From Saprospiraceae bacterium (GTDB lineage: Bacteria; Bacteroidota; Bacteroidia; Chitinophagales; Saprospiraceae): a DNA stretch of 64,000 bases. A program made the position numbers and the translations under genes. The notes beneath the pieces are model-generated. The model was not told the origin of the DNA, made no database searches, and saw only the letters and a list, made by a program, of their open reading frames with translations. The stretch is taken from the NCBI GenBank assembly GCA_020436935.1, contig JAGQWX010000014.1, positions 31,677-95,676 of the forward strand. The letters run 5' to 3'. Shown here piece by piece: positions 60,330-64,000 of the stretch (its first letter is position 1; every line of letters begins with the position of its first letter).

Positions 60330-61010
60330 GGTCTGAGAATATGGGTTTCAACCTAACAGTTCATCCTATAGGAACTCAAAAATGTCGTGACGTATATGTC
60401 ACATTTACTACACCGCCCTAAACAATTAACAATTGACCATTAACCAATAATAATTATCATGACGTATATGTCACATTTACTACACCGCCTAAACAATTAA
60501 CAATTGACCATTAACCCTTAATAATTATCATGACGTATATGTCACATTTACTCCACCTCCCGACAATTGACTATTTACCATTCATCATTATCGTGACGTA
60601 TATGTCAAATTTACTCCACCTCCCGACAATTGACTATTTACCATTCATCATTATCGTGACGTATATGTCACATATACTACGCCTCTTAACAATTGACCAT
60701 TAACCATTAATCATTATCGTGACGTATATGTCACATTTACTACACCCCTTAACAATTAACAATTAACAATTAACCATTAATCATTATCGTGACGTATATG
60801 TCACATTTACTACACCCCGCAACAATTAACAATTGACCATTAACCATTAATCATTGCCCATTATCATGATGTATATGTCACATTTACTACACAAATATCA
60901 ATTTTAGCCCACTTCGTTTACTTTAGACTTTAACAATACTTTCATACATCTCCATTTCACTATTTCACAATCAAAACAGACATTTACCCAAACATTCAAA
61001 ACGTATTTAC
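60330..61010. other. Intergenic region occupied by a tandem dyad array
   Basis: The 681 bp between the hypothetical gene at 59688 and the GH10 gene contain no ORF. The array at 60388-60893 fills most of it; the remaining 117 bp before the GH10 ATG would hold its promoter. Confidence 0.7.
60388..60893 (+). repeat. Eight-copy tandem array of a 25-bp dyad element with AT-rich linkers
   Basis: The core TGACGTATATGTCA followed by CATTTACTACA begins at 60388, 60460, 60531, 60594, 60657, 60720, 60790 and 60867. Periods are 72, 71, 63, 63, 63, 70 and 77. TGAC and GTCA form the arms of a dyad around GTATAT. Linkers are themselves related (CAATTAACAATTGACCATTA and variants), so this is a tandem repeat rather than repeat plus unique spacers. 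Few core changes are seen (ACTCCA in copies 3 and 4; a G to A in copy 8). One identical solo core lies at 27663-27687. Confidence 0.88.
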
Positions 61011-62060
61011 ATGAAGCGCATTCTGACCACATTCTTATCATTGCTTACCATCGCCTTGTGTGCTCAAACCGGCCTGAAGGACTACGCAGATTTTCCAATA
61101 GGATCGGCCATTTCTACATGGGGATATAGCCGCGATACCTTGAGCAGGGACATTCATGTGAGAGAGTTCAACAGTGTGACTGCCAACAACCAAATGAAAA
61201 TGCAGAGCATCGCCAGAGAAAAAGGTAAATACAATTTTGAACCTGCTGATCAAATGTTGGCTTTTGCAGAAAAATACAATCAAAGGCTTTTTGGCCACGC
61301 TTTGATTTGGCACAGTTCAACTCCGAACTGGCTTCCTGAACTTGAGGGCAATGCCACAGCCCTGGATTCTTTTATGAAAGATTACATACATGCATACGTT
61401 GGCCGATACAAAGGCAAAGTGGCGGGCTGGGACGTTGTCAATGAAGCCATGAATACTTCAGGTCCGGGATGGAGAGAAACGTTGTGGTATAAAACCCTGG
61501 GCAAAGAATATGTAGCCAAAGCCTTGCGATATGCACATGAGGCTGATCCCAACGCGGTGCTTTTTGTCAATGATTTCAATATCGAACGAGATACAGCAAA
61601 ATTGCATGAAACGCTAAAGATGATCAAATGGCTTCAGGATGAGAAAGTGCCAATTTCAGGATTGGGTTTCCAGATGCACATCAGAATGGACATCCCCAAC
61701 GAAACCATAGAATATGCACTGAAAAAAGGAGCTGAAACCGGATTGCAGATACACCTTTCTGAAGTAGATATCATCTTCAATACGCATGATGACAACCAGG
61801 GCGGGGGAGTGCAGATTTACCCGGATATTACGCCTGAGATGCTGGAAGCACAAGGCAAAAAATATGAAGATATCGTCCGCATTTACAAAAAAGTAGTGCC
61901 AAAATCTCAGCAATTCGGCATCACTTTCTGGGGTTTCAGCGACAGGAGCACGTGGATCAATGGCTTTTTCAGACTGAAAGACTGGCCCACCATCTATGAC
62001 TCAAACATGCAGCCAAAACCTGCTTACGAAGGATTTAAAAGGGCACTACAGAGCAAGTAA
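61011..62060 (+). CDS. Secreted endo-1,4-beta-xylanase, GH10
   Basis: A signal peptide (ILTTFLSLLTIALCAQ) is followed directly by a single GH10 domain: FNSVTANNQMKMQSI, FGHALIWHSSTPNWL, acid/base Glu145 in GWDVVNEAMN, FVNDFNIE, and nucleophile Glu251 in IHLSEVDI, closing with FGITFWGFSDRSTW. It cleaves internal xylan bonds. At 349 residues it has no binding module or T9SS tail, so it is probably periplasmic. The esterase at 20.1 kb and GH3 enzyme at 52.5 kb could act on the products. It lies 117 bp after the last copy of the dyad array; whether the array affects its expression is unknown. Confidence 0.94.
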   Translation: MKRILTTFLSLLTIALCAQTGLKDYADFPIGSAISTWGYSRDTLSRDIHVREFNSVTANNQMKMQSIAREKGKYNFEPADQMLAFAEKYNQRLFGHALIWHSSTPNWLPELEGNATALDSFMKDYIHAYVGRYKGKVAGWDVVNEAMNTSGPGWRETLWYKTLGKEYVAKALRYAHEADPNAVLFVNDFNIERDTAKLHETLKMIKWLQDEKVPISGLGFQMHIRMDIPNETIEYALKKGAETGLQIHLSEVDIIFNTHDDNQGGGVQIYPDITPEMLEAQGKKYEDIVRIYKKVVPKSQQFGITFWGFSDRSTWINGFFRLKDWPTIYDSNMQPKPAYEGFKRALQSK

Positions 62061-62327
62061 ACACCAGATATTTTCTTACTTTTTTTCGCTTCCAAAAGGT
62101 GATGTGCTTCTTTTGGGAAAAATTCCTATTTCCGTAAGTTCATTTTGCTGACAGCAGTCCAGGCAACATTTTATTCCATCACAAATTCTTAACACCACTG
62201 TTAATTTCAAATTAATTGTAATCTGTCTTGGTAACTCGATGAAGATTTTTTGTGTCTTTTACTAAAGCAATGTGTTGATAAAAGCGCTTTAATGGAAAAT
62301 CTTTAATGGGTATTTAAATTTTGAAAA

Positions 62328-63593
62328 ATGAAAAAGATTCTTTTTACATGGTTGTTGAGCGTGGTGGTTTTTGCTGTGTTAAATGCGCAGTATGCATATG
62401 ACAGAAGCAGTTACGACAGGAGTGGTTACTATGGCGACAACTTTAGTCTGGAAGGCGCGCTGGATTTATTTAAACATTCCTATTCACTCGAAGACTTTGA
62501 GCGTAGACTCAATCGGGAAGACACCTGGATCAACAACCTTGATCTGGACAATGACGGAAGAATTGACTATATCAGGGTTGAACATCGAAGGTACGACAGA
62601 GACTTCCACGTCATAGTGCTGCAGGTTCCGCTCGGCAGGTATGATGTACAGGATGTGGCGGTCATAGAGATGGAGCAGGAAGGTAGCAGAAGAGTCGACC
62701 TTCAAATGGTAGGTGATGAGGATATTTACGGAAACGAAATTTACATAGAACCTTATGGCGATAGCGAAAGGGATGTGTATAGATGGCCGGTAGTACAATC
62801 ATTATTGGACAATCGTTACGACCTGTATGTATCTCCTTACAGGTATGCATATTATCCCAATTGGTGGTCCCCATGGAGAGTAGTTTCCTGGAATGTTTAC
62901 AGACCAAGAATAGTGGTTTACCATCAGCATTATCGCGTGGTAAGAACCCCAAGACTCATCCATGTGCACAATTATTACCGTCCACACAGAGCTTATTGTT
63001 CCCCGGTAGTCGTGTACAGCAATAATGTGCGCGTAAAACATGGACATCAGCCCATTAACAGACCTGCCTATTCCAACAATGACAGAAGAGACAATAATTA
63101 TTATGGAAGCCGCAGGACACAAAGTGCCCCGGATAATGGCAGAAACTATGGGGGAAGCCGTAGCAATGGAAACGATGATTATAGAGAAAGGTCTTCAAAC
63201 GACAGAAACAACGGCAATTCTACTAGATCTGATTCACCACGAAGTGAAGGCAAGGTAAGAGATCAGGGTAGGTCAAATACAGAGAGAAGAAACAGTGATA
63301 CATATTCTTCAGACCGTCAAAAAACTTACAGAGGGGCTGAGGAGACTTCTCCGACACCTACACCCAGAAGAAATGTTGAACCTAGAACCCAACCTTCGGA
63401 AGACAGGAACAGAGAATATCGCAAACCTGAAAAACAGGAGCATCGTCCTGAAACCAGAGATAAAAGCCCACAGGTGAGAAATAAATCAACGCCACCTTCA
63501 ACACCAAAGGGAAGTTCTCCGGGCAAAAGTTCGAAAGCCCCGTCAAGTAAAGAAAGAAGCCCTCAGCGTGACTCAGGCAGAGGCAGAGGATAA
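62328..63593 (+). CDS. Secreted hypothetical protein with disordered basic C-terminus
   Basis: A signal peptide (ILFTWLLSVVVFAVLNAQ) is followed by a Tyr-rich stretch, a globular domain (about 40-160) with an EF-hand-like loop (NLDLDNDGRIDYIRVE), and a Tyr/His/Val-rich middle (YYPNWWSPWRVVSWN, then YHQHYRVVRTPRLIHVHNYY). The last about 170 residues are low-complexity: rich in Asn, Ser, Arg, Gly, Lys, Pro, ending SPQRDSGRGRG. The globular domain is common among Bacteroidota hypotheticals but has no known role. The highly charged tail might bind polyanions such as DNA or polysaccharide (inference). A terminator follows 37 bp after the stop. Confidence 0.75.
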   Translation: MKKILFTWLLSVVVFAVLNAQYAYDRSSYDRSGYYGDNFSLEGALDLFKHSYSLEDFERRLNREDTWINNLDLDNDGRIDYIRVEHRRYDRDFHVIVLQVPLGRYDVQDVAVIEMEQEGSRRVDLQMVGDEDIYGNEIYIEPYGDSERDVYRWPVVQSLLDNRYDLYVSPYRYAYYPNWWSPWRVVSWNVYRPRIVVYHQHYRVVRTPRLIHVHNYYRPHRAYCSPVVVYSNNVRVKHGHQPINRPAYSNNDRRDNNYYGSRRTQSAPDNGRNYGGSRSNGNDDYRERSSNDRNNGNSTRSDSPRSEGKVRDQGRSNTERRNSDTYSSDRQKTYRGAEETSPTPTPRRNVEPRTQPSEDRNREYRKPEKQEHRPETRDKSPQVRNKSTPPSTPKGSSPGKSSKAPSSKERSPQRDSGRGRG

Positions 63594-63630
63594 ATGTGTT
63601 AGAGAAGGATTTAAAGAATGTATTTGGAGG

Positions 63631-63660
63631 AGAAGCCGGTCGATGGATCGGCTTCTTTTT
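63631..63660 (+). terminator. Intrinsic terminator
   Basis: AGAAGCCG (63631-63638) pairs with CGGCTTCT (63649-63656) and is followed by a T tract. It terminates the gene ending at 63593 and sits immediately before the group II intron. Confidence 0.85.
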
Positions 63661-63665
63661 ATTTG

Positions 63666-64000
63666 GTGCGCCCGGCATGTCGCACATACTTGAGGGTTAA
63701 AGTCCCTTATGCGCCCGACAAGGGGAAGCATTAGCTAAACGGCAAGGTGGATATCGTGAGGTATTAGCTGAAGGAAGCCGAAGGCAAAACATTGGCCCGA
63801 CGAACAGGAATCGTATATGAGGCTACAATACTGGGTAAGGAGGCCAATATCTTCAAAGCCCGAAACTTGTACGGAAAGTATTGGAGTATATACGGCGGGC
63901 ATAAATGGGGAGGTGTGAGCGAATTACCCGGGGAGATCTCAGGTTTTTTTTCTGAGAAGTCAGCAGCGGCCATAGTAAGCTCCTTGACTAGGGGTAGAAG
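63666..64000 (+). mobile_element. Group II intron, 5' part (cut by window edge)
   Basis: The sequence begins GTGCGCCCGGC, the conserved 5' end of group II introns (GTGYG). About 120 bases on it shows GTGAGGTATTAGCTGAAGGA followed by AGCCGAAGGCAAAAC, then CCGACGAACAGGAATCGTAT and ATGAGGCTACAATACTGGGT, the familiar domain I landmarks of bacterial group II introns encoding a reverse transcriptase/maturase. Only 335 bases are present; the RT gene and 3' domains V-VI lie beyond the edge. The intron is a self-splicing RNA and retroelement. It begins just after a terminator T tract, the site preference of group IIC introns, though its domain I motifs look more like a larger class. Confidence 0.82.

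Noticed and set aside
60388..60893. CRISPR array
   Set aside because: Repeat cores have regular spacing, but the intervening segments are related to each other rather than unique, lengths vary from 63 to 77, and no cas gene is present.
62092..62116. Terminator after the GH10 gene (CCAAAAG/CTTTTGG)
   Set aside because: Seven AT-rich pairs and followed by A rather than T; not convincing.

Overview
The window looks like chromosomal DNA of a Bacteroidota bacterium, most plausibly a Saprospiraceae-like environmental lineage. The reasons are type IX secretion (T9SS) C-terminal sorting domains on three proteins, many secreted proteins and SPII lipoproteins, AT-rich intergenic DNA without Shine-Dalgarno-like leaders, and families typical of the phylum (NrtR-like sugar regulators, SpvB/RHS giants, GH3/GH10/GH53 enzymes). 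No tRNA, rRNA, CRISPR array or prophage was recognised.

Region by region. 1-8.4 kb is a defence island on the minus strand: a SIR2-STAND NTPase (Avs5/DSR-like) upstream of a type I restriction-modification locus. Its hsdR is interrupted by one in-frame TAA, a remnant of a REP-associated (Y1/HUH) transposase sits inside the operon, and the methylase carries a specificity domain at its C-terminus and runs off the left edge. 9-20 kb is a plus-strand operon of an outer-membrane barrel, a T9SS-sorted protein and a 2839-residue SpvB/FG-GAP/RHS protein resembling the TcB/TcC toxin component. 20.1-26.6 kb holds an esterase, two tandem PKD proteins with a VPTM/IPTL-type C-terminal sorting signal (the first frameshifted at a run of nine T), a GH53 galactanase and an N5-(carboxyethyl)ornithine synthase/alanine dehydrogenase-like enzyme. 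26.6-28.3 and 30.9-32.1 kb are gene-poor and full of several small repeat families. Between them lies a four-gene signalling unit (anchored protein, 7TM protein, histidine kinase, LuxR-type regulator).

32-46.6 kb is ordinary accessory content: an acyltransferase with an ankyrin lipoprotein, a membrane AraC-TolB-TPR regulator, a T9SS type B protein, a GMC dehydrogenase with its small Tat subunit, a third IPTL-type protein, a GNAT-barstar fusion, and a beta-propeller protein with a T9SS tail. 46.7-51 kb is a tight three-gene minus-strand operon (type 23 polymorphic-toxin-like protein, lipoprotein, membrane patatin). 51.3-63.6 kb holds a nucleoside hydrolase, GH3 beta-glucosidase with a divergent NrtR-like regulator, serine deaminase, GH10 xylanase and secreted hypotheticals. 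A group II intron begins five bases after a terminator and leaves at the right edge.

The most unusual signals are: (1) eight tandem copies of an identical or near-identical 25-bp dyad element at 60.4-60.9 kb, with one perfect solo copy 33 kb away; (2) the T9 slippage site disrupting a surface-protein gene; (3) the SIR2-STAND protein whose usual LHG motif reads LNG; (4) the GNAT-barstar fusion; (5) the toxin-23/lipoprotein/patatin operon; and (6) the hsdR nonsense codon. All functional statements are read from sequence motifs by eye; no database search was run.
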